Shown piece by piece: positions 24,533 through 32,766 of a stretch of DNA of 46,128 nt (its first letter is position 1; each line of letters starts with the position of its first letter). Below the pieces are notes generated by a model. That model worked only from the letters and a program-made list of their open reading frames with translations, ran no database searches and had not been told where the DNA came from. The position numbers and the translations under genes were made by a program. Origin of the DNA: Bacteroidales bacterium (GTDB lineage: Bacteria > Bacteroidota > Bacteroidia > Bacteroidales > F082); the NCBI GenBank assembly GCA_016285355.1, contig JAEEQP010000027.1, positions 1 through 46,128 of the forward strand. The letters run 5' to 3'.

Positions 24533-24961
24533 ATGGATGCACAAGACAACAAGACTGTTGAAGTTCCAATGGGAATTACCAAAGAGGATGTAGAGAATCG
24601 GAAACAAATCATCCTTGACTTTTACAGAAAGTGGAAACAGGAAAACCCTTCCCAAAGAAAGTACAATGTTTCGTTGAAAGATTTTGTAAATATCCGAAAT
24701 GTCTCTATTGCCGAAACAAGTTTTAGAGCATCAAAGACCTATTTATCAACATTAGCAGTATTGCAACTTGATGCTGTACTTACGACAGCTAGAAAAGTAA
24801 AAATTGTCAACGCCAAAAATAATATGAATCAGAAACCATTTAATAAAATGATCCTTATGGAATGTTCTTTACCTGGGATAGGAACAGCGAAACTGACTGT
24901 TGGAATAAAACGAAAGTCTTTTGAAAAAGTTCAATATTGTATTACGGCAATAGGAACATAA
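24533..24961 (+). CDS. Hypothetical 142-aa protein
   Basis: I do not recognise the family. The protein is basic and mostly helical at the N-terminal half (ITKEDVENRKQIILDFYRKWKQENPSQRKYNVS), with an AAAS-like SIAETSFRASKTYLSTLAVLQL segment, and becomes strand-like at the C-terminus (AKLTVGIKRKSFEKVQYCITAIG). There is no signal peptide or membrane segment. It is more AT-rich than its neighbours. Three phased 12-mers lie 66 bp upstream of the ATG. Its stop codon overlaps the T-run that would end the convergent ncRNA, so the two transcripts meet there. Confidence 0.7.
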   Translation: MDAQDNKTVEVPMGITKEDVENRKQIILDFYRKWKQENPSQRKYNVSLKDFVNIRNVSIAETSFRASKTYLSTLAVLQLDAVLTTARKVKIVNAKNNMNQKPFNKMILMECSLPGIGTAKLTVGIKRKSFEKVQYCITAIGT

Positions 24962-25164
24962 AAACCGACGGAGTTATAAAGGGCTTGACAGTCACCTTTT
25001 CCCATCCGTCGGTATTCTGACCTCACCTGAAAGGGGCAATGCTTAACCTTATCCACGGTGAGAACTGATAAAGTTGCCGCAAAATGCGGGTAGCAGTCGT
25101 ACTTAAACGATAGGCCTCCGCGCGGACTTGACGGATGGTCGTGCCAAATTCCCGACTTATATCT
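24960..25164 (-). ncRNA. Probable structured ncRNA of about 205 nt (6S-like in size; family unknown)
   Basis: No ORF is present on either strand of real size, yet the minus strand has all the parts of an RNA gene. A TAATTTTG -7 box (25177-25170) predicts a start near 25164. An intrinsic terminator closes it: stem ACCGACGG/CCGTCGGT (25013-25006 with 24971-24964) then T5. Inside, CCGCA/TGCGG and CTTATC/GATAAG hairpins can be drawn. GACGGATGG near the 3' end is perfectly complementary to CCATCCGTC near the 5' end (25010-25002 with 25138-25130), a pairing that competes with the terminator stem. The size suits 6S RNA, but I could not match conserved 6S bases; RNase P, tmRNA and SRP RNA were considered and do not fit. 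Confidence 0.62.
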
Positions 25165-25169
25165 GCCGG

Positions 25170-25177
25170 CAAAATTA
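25170..25177 (-). promoter_or_regulatory. -7 box of the ncRNA
   Basis: TAATTTTG on the minus strand, matching TAnnTTTG, divergent from the helicase gene. Confidence 0.5.
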
Positions 25178-25220
25178 CAACAATTTCTAAAACCCCACCA
25201 TAAAAATGAAAAAAAATTCC

Positions 25221-25228
25221 TACTTTAG
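25221..25228 (+). promoter_or_regulatory. Putative -7 box of the helicase gene
   Basis: TACTTTAG differs from TAnnTTTG at one base. If used, transcription begins near 25235, which makes the ATG at 25251 the real start and rules out the in-frame ATG at 25206. Confidence 0.4.
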
Positions 25229-25250
25229 CACTATGAACGCAATCCAAAAC

Positions 25251-27791
25251 ATGGCCCAACAAACTTTTGTCAACCAGAAACTTGACTTTGTTGAAGAACT
25301 GGTACTTTTCACCGACTCACACATTTTCCTTACTGGAAAGGCTGGCACAGGAAAGACCACTTTTTTGAAAAACCTGCCGTTGAAAACATACAAACGCATG
25401 GTCGTGGTGGCTCCCACAGGTGTGGCTGCCATCAACGCTGGTGGACAGACGATTCATTCGTTCTTCCAGTTGCCTTTCGGACCACAAATACCTGAAAATG
25501 CCCTTAAAAAAACCGCTTTTCCTCCCATAGATTCCCGAGGGAATGACATGGGAGGGAAAGCTAAGTCACTGGCAGCGCAACTTCAAAAACTCAACAAGAA
25601 GAAAATCAATCTCATGCGCAGCATCGACCTGCTCATCATCGATGAGATTAGTATGGTACGTGCCGATGTATTGGATGCCATTGATGCAGTGTTGCGTCGA
25701 GTGCGCCGCTCGCAAAAGCCTTTCGGTGGTATACAACTTTTGATGATTGGCGATGTACACCAACTTGCGCCTGTGGCCAAGCCCGAGGAATGGGAGGTGT
25801 TGTCGCCGTATTACGACACACCTTATTTTTTCGGCAGCCAAGTGTTGAAAAAGACACCTTACGTCTGCGTGGAATTGGAACACATCTACCGCCAACACGA
25901 TGAGGACTTCATCACTTTATTAAATAAGGTGCGCAACAACCGCATGGATGCGGAATGTGTGCGTCTGCTCAACAGCCGTTTCCAGCCCAATTTTGTACCC
26001 AAGGACGGCGAGGGTTACATCACCCTGACCACCCACAACTACCAAGCCGACCAAATCAACGAGTCAAAGTTGGCGGCCATCAAGGAGAAACCGTTGACTT
26101 TCAAGGCCGAAATCCACGGCACTTTCCCTGAAAACACCTATCCGACCAAGGAAGAATTGACGTTGAAAGTCGGGGCACAAGTGATGTTCGTCAAAAACGA
26201 CCCAAACCCCGAAAAGGCTTTCTTCAACGGCAAAATCGGGCGGTTAGTGGGCTACGACGAGAAGGAAGGCACCGTCACCGTGGAAAGCGAGGGTGAGCGC
26301 ATCACCGTGCCAAAGCTGAAATGGCAAAACATGGAATACACTATCAATCCTGAGAATCAAGAGATTGAAGAGACGGAAATCGGCAGTTTCACCCAAATTC
26401 CGTTGCGTTTGGCTTGGGCGGTCACTATCCACAAAAGCCAGGGCTTGACCTTTGACAAAGTCATCGTCGATGCGGGACAGGCTTTTGCCCACGGACAGGT
26501 CTATGTTGCCCTCAGCCGTTGCACTTCTTTGGAAGGCTTGGTGCTGAAAACCCGCATCACCTCTAATGCCTTGGTCAACGACCTTTCCGTCGACCAGTTC
26601 GTGGAGCATCTTCCCGAGAAGGAACCCACGCAAGAGAAAGTCGACCAGTTGCGCCACGATTATGAGTTGGAAACCATGCTTGAACTCATCGATTTTGACG
26701 ACATCTACAAAGACTTCGGAAAACTGATGAAAGTGATTTACGACAACGACACCTTGTTTGAAGGCTCTATGATTCAAGACCTTTCACAGCGACGCAACCG
26801 AATCCATGAAGAACTGTGTTCTGTCGGCATCAAGTTTGAAAGCCAAATACAACGCCTTCATGCCGAAATATCATCATGTGAACAAAACCCGGCTTTGCAA
26901 GAGCGATTAATAAAAGGTGTAGCTTACTTTGATGAACATCTGAAAGCTATAGCTGACGGACTATTTGACCTGCCGTTCAAGACCGACAACAAAGCTATCA
27001 ACGACCAACTCAGCGATGCCTTGAAGCCCTTACAGGAAGATATTCAGCTGAAAATCTGTTGTTTGGAGGCCTGCAAAGATGGTTTCACAATCAAGGAATA
27101 CCAGAAAACCAAGTCGGTGAAAGCCATTGAGGTGGAAAAGAACCAAAAGAAGAAGATTGAAATCAAAGACGATATGATGGACAAGAGTCCGTTGTATGCC
27201 AAACTACGGGCATGGCGTTCGCGCAAAGCCGCTGAACTCGAAACCGAACTCTACACCATCATCCCCAACAAACCGTTGAAACTCATTGCCCAAGAAAAGC
27301 CCGTTACTTTGCAAACCCTGAAAGAAATCGAAGGCATGGGACCAAAACGTGTGAAGGCATACGGCGCAGAGATTCTCGACATCGTACTACGCTTTATGGG
27401 CGAAAACCCTGAAACTGCCGACTTTGGCGAAATGCCCGAAGAACCCGAGAAGAAAGAAAAGAAACCGAAAGGCGAAACCTATCGCATCACCAAGAAAATG
27501 TTCGATAGCGGTATGTCGGTCGAGGCCATCGCCAAGGAAAGAGGTTATGCCGTCAGTACAATTTATGGGCACTTGGCTCATTTAGTGGAGTTAGGCTCTC
27601 TTGAAGCATCACAATTTATTGAACCAGAGAAGTATAACGAAATCTTAGAGTATTTCGAATCTACTTTCGACCCCAATCTGACCACGGCCAAAGAGGTACT
27701 CGGTGAGGATTACCAATACGGTGAAATCAGAGCCGTCCTCGCTGAATTAGAACGGGAACATTTCTTTGAGAGTCAACCTAATGAAGAGTAG
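25251..27791 (+). CDS. PIF1-like helicase with HRDC-like and RecQ-type HTH domains
   Basis: An 846-residue SF1B helicase. Walker A GKAGTGKT (29-36), Walker B LLIIDEIS (about 127-134), the GDVHQLAPV sensor and the UvrD_C_2-like RLAWAVTIHKSQGLTFDKV block define a PIF1/Dda core. After a 110-residue linker comes an HRDC-like domain (about 640-720, with LKEIEGMGPKRVKAYGAEIL), then a HTH_40-type domain as found at the RecQ C-terminus (MSVEAIAKERGYAVSTIYGHLAHL, about 750-846). It should unwind DNA during replication or repair, perhaps at G-quadruplexes. The start at 25251 is chosen because a putative -7 box at 25221-25228 lies downstream of the earlier ATG at 25206. Confidence 0.9.
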   Translation: MAQQTFVNQKLDFVEELVLFTDSHIFLTGKAGTGKTTFLKNLPLKTYKRMVVVAPTGVAAINAGGQTIHSFFQLPFGPQIPENALKKTAFPPIDSRGNDMGGKAKSLAAQLQKLNKKKINLMRSIDLLIIDEISMVRADVLDAIDAVLRRVRRSQKPFGGIQLLMIGDVHQLAPVAKPEEWEVLSPYYDTPYFFGSQVLKKTPYVCVELEHIYRQHDEDFITLLNKVRNNRMDAECVRLLNSRFQPNFVPKDGEGYITLTTHNYQADQINESKLAAIKEKPLTFKAEIHGTFPENTYPTKEELTLKVGAQVMFVKNDPNPEKAFFNGKIGRLVGYDEKEGTVTVESEGERITVPKLKWQNMEYTINPENQEIEETEIGSFTQIPLRLAWAVTIHKSQGLTFDKVIVDAGQAFAHGQVYVALSRCTSLEGLVLKTRITSNALVNDLSVDQFVEHLPEKEPTQEKVDQLRHDYELETMLELIDFDDIYKDFGKLMKVIYDNDTLFEGSMIQDLSQRRNRIHEELCSVGIKFESQIQRLHAEISSCEQNPALQERLIKGVAYFDEHLKAIADGLFDLPFKTDNKAINDQLSDALKPLQEDIQLKICCLEACKDGFTIKEYQKTKSVKAIEVEKNQKKKIEIKDDMMDKSPLYAKLRAWRSRKAAELETELYTIIPNKPLKLIAQEKPVTLQTLKEIEGMGPKRVKAYGAEILDIVLRFMGENPETADFGEMPEEPEKKEKKPKGETYRITKKMFDSGMSVEAIAKERGYAVSTIYGHLAHLVELGSLEASQFIEPEKYNEILEYFESTFDPNLTTAKEVLGEDYQYGEIRAVLAELEREHFFESQPNEE

Positions 27792-27809
27792 ACAATCACT
27801 GTCTTTTTT
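27790..27809 (+). terminator. Intrinsic terminator of the helicase gene
   Basis: AGACA (27790-27794), loop ATCAC, TGTCT (27800-27804), then T-run to 27809. The short stem starts inside the stop codon. Confidence 0.6.
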
Positions 27810-27812
27810 CAT

Positions 27813-29000
27813 CTACCTTACCACAACCCGTTTCGTCACTATCCCTTTTTCCGTTTGGATTCTGACAAGATAAATCCCGACTTCATGCTGACTGAAATCG
27901 TATTCAAAAACGTTGGCGCTTGATGGGGCTTCAAACAGCTTTTCTCCCAACATGTTGTAGATACTGATGCCTTCCATGTTTTCAGCCTCTATCTTAAGTG
28001 CTCCATTGGTCGGATTGGGATAAACAGTTGCCTTTTGCTCATCAAGTTCTGGTACCGAATTGCAATCGTCGATGATGGTGGCAAAATAATCATGCCACTC
28101 CGAGTTTTCATAGGCAGCAATGCAACCGCAAGGAACAGTGAGCGTTGTGCAGTTGAATCCCTCAAACACATCCTCAAACGAAAACGTCGGTGGTGCTGTG
28201 GCCAAGGAAATGACTTCAGTAAACCCGCTGCAATTGCGGAAGGTCTCACCGCCAATGCTAACCAATGCACTACCGAGCGTTAATGTACCGGTAAATCCGC
28301 TACAATTGCGGAATGCATTGGGCTCAATCATCGTTACCGAATTGGGGATGGTCAGAGAACCTGATAATCCGGAGCAGCCCCAAAATGCAGAAGTGCCGAT
28401 TGAGGTCACGGCATCGCTGAGATTCAAACCGGAAAATCCGCTACACTTATAAAACGCCGCTTTTTCGATGCGTGTCAAACCGTCGCCGAAAGTCAGTGTG
28501 CCATCAAACCCGGTGCAACCATAGAATGCAGCAGTTTCAATGACCCTCACTGAATTGGGAATGGTCAGCGAGCCGGTAAATCCCTTGCAGCCATAGAATG
28601 CAGCAGGTCCAATGGTATCCAAAGAGCTGCTGAGGTGTAATTCTGTCAATCCGCTGCAAGCCAAGAATGCGTTTTCGCCGATGAATATCACGGTATTGGG
28701 TATGGTTAAGGAACCTGTCAGCCTACTACTCGATATGAAAGCGTTTTTCCCAATTCTGGTCACAGGATAGTCCTTTCCATTATAGATGATGGTTGTCGGG
28801 ATGCTCAATTCACCAGCCACTTCTGTGGCGTCGACAGGGCCTACCAGCGTTGCAGAAATACTGTCGGCATTGATTTGATAATACAAATTCCCTATGGTGA
28901 AAAGGGTTTGTGCATGCAGATGCGTTCCCATAATTCCGAGAACAAATATGGATAAGACCGCATACGCTGCTTTTTTGCATAATGAAAAATTGATGTTCAT
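27813..29000 (-). CDS. BspA-type leucine-rich repeat protein with T9SS sorting domain
   Basis: A 395-residue secreted protein. A signal region (AVLSIFVLGIMGTHLHAQ) precedes about seven LRR_5 repeats of some 23-25 residues (pattern IGxxAFxxCSGLTGSLTIPNSV), spanning about residues 75-265. They are also repeated at DNA level. The C-terminus is a T9SS type A domain (ATVYPNPTNGALKIEAENME and a final RIQTEKGIVTKRVVVR). BspA-like proteins in Bacteroidales bind host or bacterial surfaces. A TATTTTTG -7 box lies 30 nt upstream (29037-29030). It is convergent with the helicase gene. Confidence 0.87.
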   Translation of the reverse strand: MNINFSLCKKAAYAVLSIFVLGIMGTHLHAQTLFTIGNLYYQINADSISATLVGPVDATEVAGELSIPTTIIYNGKDYPVTRIGKNAFISSSRLTGSLTIPNTVIFIGENAFLACSGLTELHLSSSLDTIGPAAFYGCKGFTGSLTIPNSVRVIETAAFYGCTGFDGTLTFGDGLTRIEKAAFYKCSGFSGLNLSDAVTSIGTSAFWGCSGLSGSLTIPNSVTMIEPNAFRNCSGFTGTLTLGSALVSIGGETFRNCSGFTEVISLATAPPTFSFEDVFEGFNCTTLTVPCGCIAAYENSEWHDYFATIIDDCNSVPELDEQKATVYPNPTNGALKIEAENMEGISIYNMLGEKLFEAPSSANVFEYDFSQHEVGIYLVRIQTEKGIVTKRVVVR

Positions 29001-29029
29001 GGTTGTATGGAATTACTATTTATTGAGTG

Positions 29030-29037
29030 CAAAAATA
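29030..29037 (-). promoter_or_regulatory. -7 box of the BspA-like gene
   Basis: TATTTTTG on the minus strand, 30 nt before the ATG at 29000. Confidence 0.45.
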
Positions 29038-29147
29038 ACAAAGTAATTGCATCGATGACATAAAAAGTTCCTATTTCGATGAAAAGCCTCGTCTGTGCGC
29101 TTCATCGATAAGTCGAAAGAAAATTACAAATAGTCGATCGGTGCCAT

Positions 29148-30167
29148 TTATTCTCCCACTGGTAACTCCATCCAAAGCGTGTCCGCCTTCCTTCCGCCCA
29201 CGATGCCATAACCGCCCTCCACATTGGAATAGGTCTGTATTGGTTCGGAGAAGAACTGCATGACTTCATCAGCCTGCTCGCAGGTGTTCAGATAGTAGTA
29301 GTATTCCTTGCTGAGGTGCTCCATGCTGAAATAAAATGGGAAGGTATCAGGGATGTTGCCATCTAACAAATTGAGGTAAATATACAGCGGCATCTTGATT
29401 TGGTATGACTTGCCGTCGAAAAGCACATCCGTGAACACGCCTTCGGGCATCGACTGGAAATCAAAGTCAATGAAATCGCTGTCGGAAACATTGGCACCGA
29501 AAACGGGGTCATCGTATGCAGTTCTGATGTAATAGGTGTTGCCACTTTCGTAGTCATACTCATGGTCATTTCCCAAAAGAATCCTGAAGTAATCGGTCTG
29601 ACTCGGGTTGGGGTCGGTGACTTCTATAGTCAACTCGAATTGACCCAAAATTGACCAGACCGTATCTTCTTCATAAACATCAAACTCTGTCTCCCAGAAA
29701 ATGGTCTGTAGATCACCGAGATGCCATGTCACCGCATTGGGCAACGCGCTTGTCGAGCCTTCCACATCGTCGAAGCCATTGGCCGAAGCCGTGATTTTGA
29801 CGACATCGCCTTCTGCGGGACAATAGTCGTGGGTGTAAACCTTGATGATTTTATAAAGATTCAAATCGGGTAGATAATGGCCTTCGCTATCAGTAACAGT
29901 ATCATCGTGCGGCGTCATCTCGCCAATGCGGTTGCCGTTCACGTAGAGCGTGGCCACGAGGTCGTCGGGGGCTTGCGTGTTGTTTTCGTTGTCCAAAAAG
30001 AACACGCTCTTGCTAATGTTGGCCTTCACAGGCTGCCCTGGCTCAACGATGCTGTTGATGACCAATTTCGGGTCAATTTGCTCGCCATTGAATTCGATTT
30101 CCTTTTCGCAGGAGGTAAGAAGTATTGCGGTTATGATGGCAATAAGGGTTAAAATATTGGTTTTCAT
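29148..30167 (-). CDS. DUF4249 lipoprotein
   Basis: A 339-residue lipoprotein with signal NILTLIAIITAILLTSC (Cys20) followed by a typical DUF4249 start (EKEIEFNGEQIDPKLVINSIVEPGQPVKANISKSVFF). DUF4249 proteins are the usual partners of TonB-dependent receptors outside SusC/SusD systems, and are thought to sit on the outer membrane. It lies downstream of the TonB receptor gene, separated by 119 bp that hold a palindromic repeat (30186-30282). The ligand is unknown. Confidence 0.87.
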   Translation of the reverse strand: MKTNILTLIAIITAILLTSCEKEIEFNGEQIDPKLVINSIVEPGQPVKANISKSVFFLDNENNTQAPDDLVATLYVNGNRIGEMTPHDDTVTDSEGHYLPDLNLYKIIKVYTHDYCPAEGDVVKITASANGFDDVEGSTSALPNAVTWHLGDLQTIFWETEFDVYEEDTVWSILGQFELTIEVTDPNPSQTDYFRILLGNDHEYDYESGNTYYIRTAYDDPVFGANVSDSDFIDFDFQSMPEGVFTDVLFDGKSYQIKMPLYIYLNLLDGNIPDTFPFYFSMEHLSKEYYYYLNTCEQADEVMQFFSEPIQTYSNVEGGYGIVGGRKADTLWMELPVGE

Positions 30168-30185
30168 TGCTATGTTGTGTTTTTT

Positions 30186-30282
30186 ACTATGGCTTATGGC
30201 CTATGACAATGACCGCTTTTACGATTTGAAAATGTTTACCTTTTTGATGAAGCGGCCATAGTCATTAGCCATTGGCCATAGT
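30186..30282. repeat. Long palindromic repeat between the TonB receptor and DUF4249 genes
   Basis: Arms 30186-30220 (ACTATGGCTTATGGCCTATG...) and 30250-30282 are reverse complements at most positions, around a 29-bp loop. It shares the ATGACCGCTTTTAC part with the element at 15212-15267. In the shared transcript it would fold into a large hairpin, which may reduce or protect the DUF4249 message. Confidence 0.75.
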
Positions 30283-30286
30283 CAAA

Positions 30287-32716
30287 TTAAAACTTATAAC
30301 TGAAACTAACTGAAGGAATGATGGGGAAAATGCTGACTTGCATCAGTTTTTTCACTTGTTGTTGCGTGGCTTCGTCCCATTCGTATGCGCTGGTATAGAC
30401 GAGGAAGGGATTATTGTGGTTGTAGACATTGTAAACGCTGACATTGATGGTACTGGTGCCATATTCGAAAGGAATGTGGAAGTTGGCACCAAGGTCCAAG
30501 CGATGGTAGTTGCCCAGGCGGAAGTTGTTGCGCTCCAAGGCCTGGATGGATGGGATGGTTGGGATGTCGTTCCAGGTGTTGATAGTGAGCAGGCCGTCAT
30601 AGAGTTGTGTACCAAGGGTGCCGCAATTGCCGCTGCTGAAAACCCATGTGCCGCTGAGGTCGAACTTCTCGCTGAACTTGTGCTGCACAGTGATGCTGAT
30701 GTCGTGGCGGCGGTCGTATTTGGCTGAGAACACCTTGCCGTCATTTATCATCTGTCCTTCGCGGTCGAACTGCCGCTTGGAATGTGCCCAAGTGTAGCCC
30801 ACCCAACCTGTGGTCTTGCCGAAACTGCGCTGTACGAGGAACTCCACGCCGTAGGCCCAGCCTTTGCCCATGCAGACCTTTTCGTCCCAACGCTCCGAAG
30901 AACCGAAGAACGAAGCGCCATCCTTGTATTCCAAGAGGTTGTCCATGGTCTTATAGTAGCCTTCCAGCGAAATGTCGAACAGGCGCGGTAGCTCATAAAA
31001 AGCCCCAACCGACCATTGATGCGCGTTCATCGGGACGATTTTCGCTGTGACAGGCACCCAAAGGTCGGTAGGCAGGCTGAGGCTGCTATTAGAAAGCAGA
31101 TGGACATATTGCGTCATGTAGGCATAACCTGCCTTGAGCGAAAGGTTGGAAGCCAACATGATGCTGGTACTCAGACGCGGTTGCACCGATTGGTAGGTCT
31201 TGCCTTCAACAGTGAAAGTGGAATAATGCACGCCCGCATTTACTCGGAAAATATCGCCGAAGGTCATGTTGTCCTCGGCATAAAGGGCGGTTTCATAGGC
31301 ATACACATTCGGCGAACCCATGACCGTGTCAAAAGACACCTGGTCCTCTTCCATCTTCATCGACTGCACCTCGGGGCGGAAGATATGGTAGGTGTAGTTG
31401 CCGCCGAAACGAATTTCATGATTGGGCAGTGGTCTGTAGTCAAAATCGACTTTGGCCGTCAGGTCATTGATGCCCGACTTGTACTCCATGTCGAACACCT
31501 CTTTCTCCACCTGATTGGTCGGCACATAAATGTTCTCTTCCGTCAAATTCAGGCCGAGGTTGTGGCGATATTGCGTATAGTTGACCGAAGCGTCCATAAA
31601 GAGTTGCTGCGACATCACGTGGTTCCAACGCAAGGCAGCCACCTTATTGCCCCATTTCCAGTTCAACTTGATTTTGCTGATGTATTCATTGTCGTCGGAG
31701 AAGTAATCCTTGTTTTTCACGCCGAAATAGATGGCATCGTCGCCGGTGTAGAAACTGAGATAAAGGCGGTCTTTGTCTGAAATCTTCCAGTTGAGCTTAG
31801 CGTTGAGGTCATAGAAATAATAGCCCACGCTCAATTTGTTAACATCAGGCTCCCATATCGAGGCAATCCACAAAGCGGGTTTGAGGAGCAGGTCGCCGTA
31901 TGTGCGGCGGTACGATAAGTTGAACGACAGTTTGTCCTTCACAATCGGGCCTTCAAAATTGAGCTTCGACGAGATAAGTCCAATGCTGGCATTGCCGTGG
32001 TATTTCTGCATGTCGCCTTCCTTCATGCGGATGTCGACCACTGACGAGAGACGGCCTCCGAAATGCGCAGGAAAGCTCCCTTTATATAAGGTGACATTTT
32101 TCAGCGCATCGGGATTGAAGACGGAGAAAAAGCCGAGCATGTGGTTGACATTATACACTGGCACACCATCAAGCAAAAGCAAGTTCTCGTCGGGACCGCC
32201 GCCACGCACATACATGCCCGCTGAACCTTCCGAGCCGTTTTGCACGCCAGGGAGCAACTGTATGGCTTTCAACACATCGGTCTCGCCAAACAGGGTTGGG
32301 ATAGTCTTAATTTGCTGCACAGGCAGTTCCACCACGCTCATCTGCGGACTACGTGCACTCACCGTGGCACGCTGAGCTTCCACTACCACCTCGCTCAATT
32401 CGATATTGGTTTCAAGCGCGAAATTGAGGTTGAGGTTTTCCTTCAGGTCGAAGCTTTGGTTTTGCTGGTTGTAGCCCACGTATGAGACCTGTAAATCCAC
32501 CTGACCTTGGTTCAGAGTCAGGGTGTAGAAGCCGTAACTATTAGTGGCACAGCCTTTCCCTGAGTTTTTGTCGAAAACGGTTGCCCCGATGAGGGTTTCC
32601 TTGCTGGCGGCATCCATCACATAGCCGCTGATGGTACGCCGCTGTGCAAAAGTTGGCACGCAGGCCAGCATCAAGCCGATGACGACAAGCCACCGGCGTA
32701 AATAATGATGTTTCAT
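30287..32716 (-). CDS. TonB-dependent outer-membrane receptor
   Basis: An 809-residue receptor: signal peptide (WLVVIGLMLACVPTFAQ), a CarboxypepD_reg-like/DUF4480 domain (about 27-110, ISGYVMDAASKETLIGATVF), a plug domain (about 120-230, with GGGPDENLLLLDGVPVYNVNHMLGFFSVFNP) and a 22-strand barrel ending in SVSFSYKF. The TonB box is not obvious. It is part of a minus-strand cluster with a barrel protein, an S41 protease (50 bp upstream) and DUF4249 downstream. The protease neighbour makes a peptide-like ligand plausible, but this is only inference. Confidence 0.92.
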   Translation of the reverse strand: MKHHYLRRWLVVIGLMLACVPTFAQRRTISGYVMDAASKETLIGATVFDKNSGKGCATNSYGFYTLTLNQGQVDLQVSYVGYNQQNQSFDLKENLNLNFALETNIELSEVVVEAQRATVSARSPQMSVVELPVQQIKTIPTLFGETDVLKAIQLLPGVQNGSEGSAGMYVRGGGPDENLLLLDGVPVYNVNHMLGFFSVFNPDALKNVTLYKGSFPAHFGGRLSSVVDIRMKEGDMQKYHGNASIGLISSKLNFEGPIVKDKLSFNLSYRRTYGDLLLKPALWIASIWEPDVNKLSVGYYFYDLNAKLNWKISDKDRLYLSFYTGDDAIYFGVKNKDYFSDDNEYISKIKLNWKWGNKVAALRWNHVMSQQLFMDASVNYTQYRHNLGLNLTEENIYVPTNQVEKEVFDMEYKSGINDLTAKVDFDYRPLPNHEIRFGGNYTYHIFRPEVQSMKMEEDQVSFDTVMGSPNVYAYETALYAEDNMTFGDIFRVNAGVHYSTFTVEGKTYQSVQPRLSTSIMLASNLSLKAGYAYMTQYVHLLSNSSLSLPTDLWVPVTAKIVPMNAHQWSVGAFYELPRLFDISLEGYYKTMDNLLEYKDGASFFGSSERWDEKVCMGKGWAYGVEFLVQRSFGKTTGWVGYTWAHSKRQFDREGQMINDGKVFSAKYDRRHDISITVQHKFSEKFDLSGTWVFSSGNCGTLGTQLYDGLLTINTWNDIPTIPSIQALERNNFRLGNYHRLDLGANFHIPFEYGTSTINVSVYNVYNHNNPFLVYTSAYEWDEATQQQVKKLMQVSIFPIIPSVSFSYKF

Positions 32717-32766
32717 TTTGAGTAATGATGTTTTAAAACTTTCGTTTTAACGATGAGATTGGGGTT

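Noticed and set aside
24960..25164. RNase P RNA, tmRNA, SRP RNA or a riboswitch for the ncRNA region
   Set aside because: The conserved blocks of RNase P and SRP RNA and the tmRNA tRNA-like ends are not seen, and the RNA ends before any gene that it could control on its strand.
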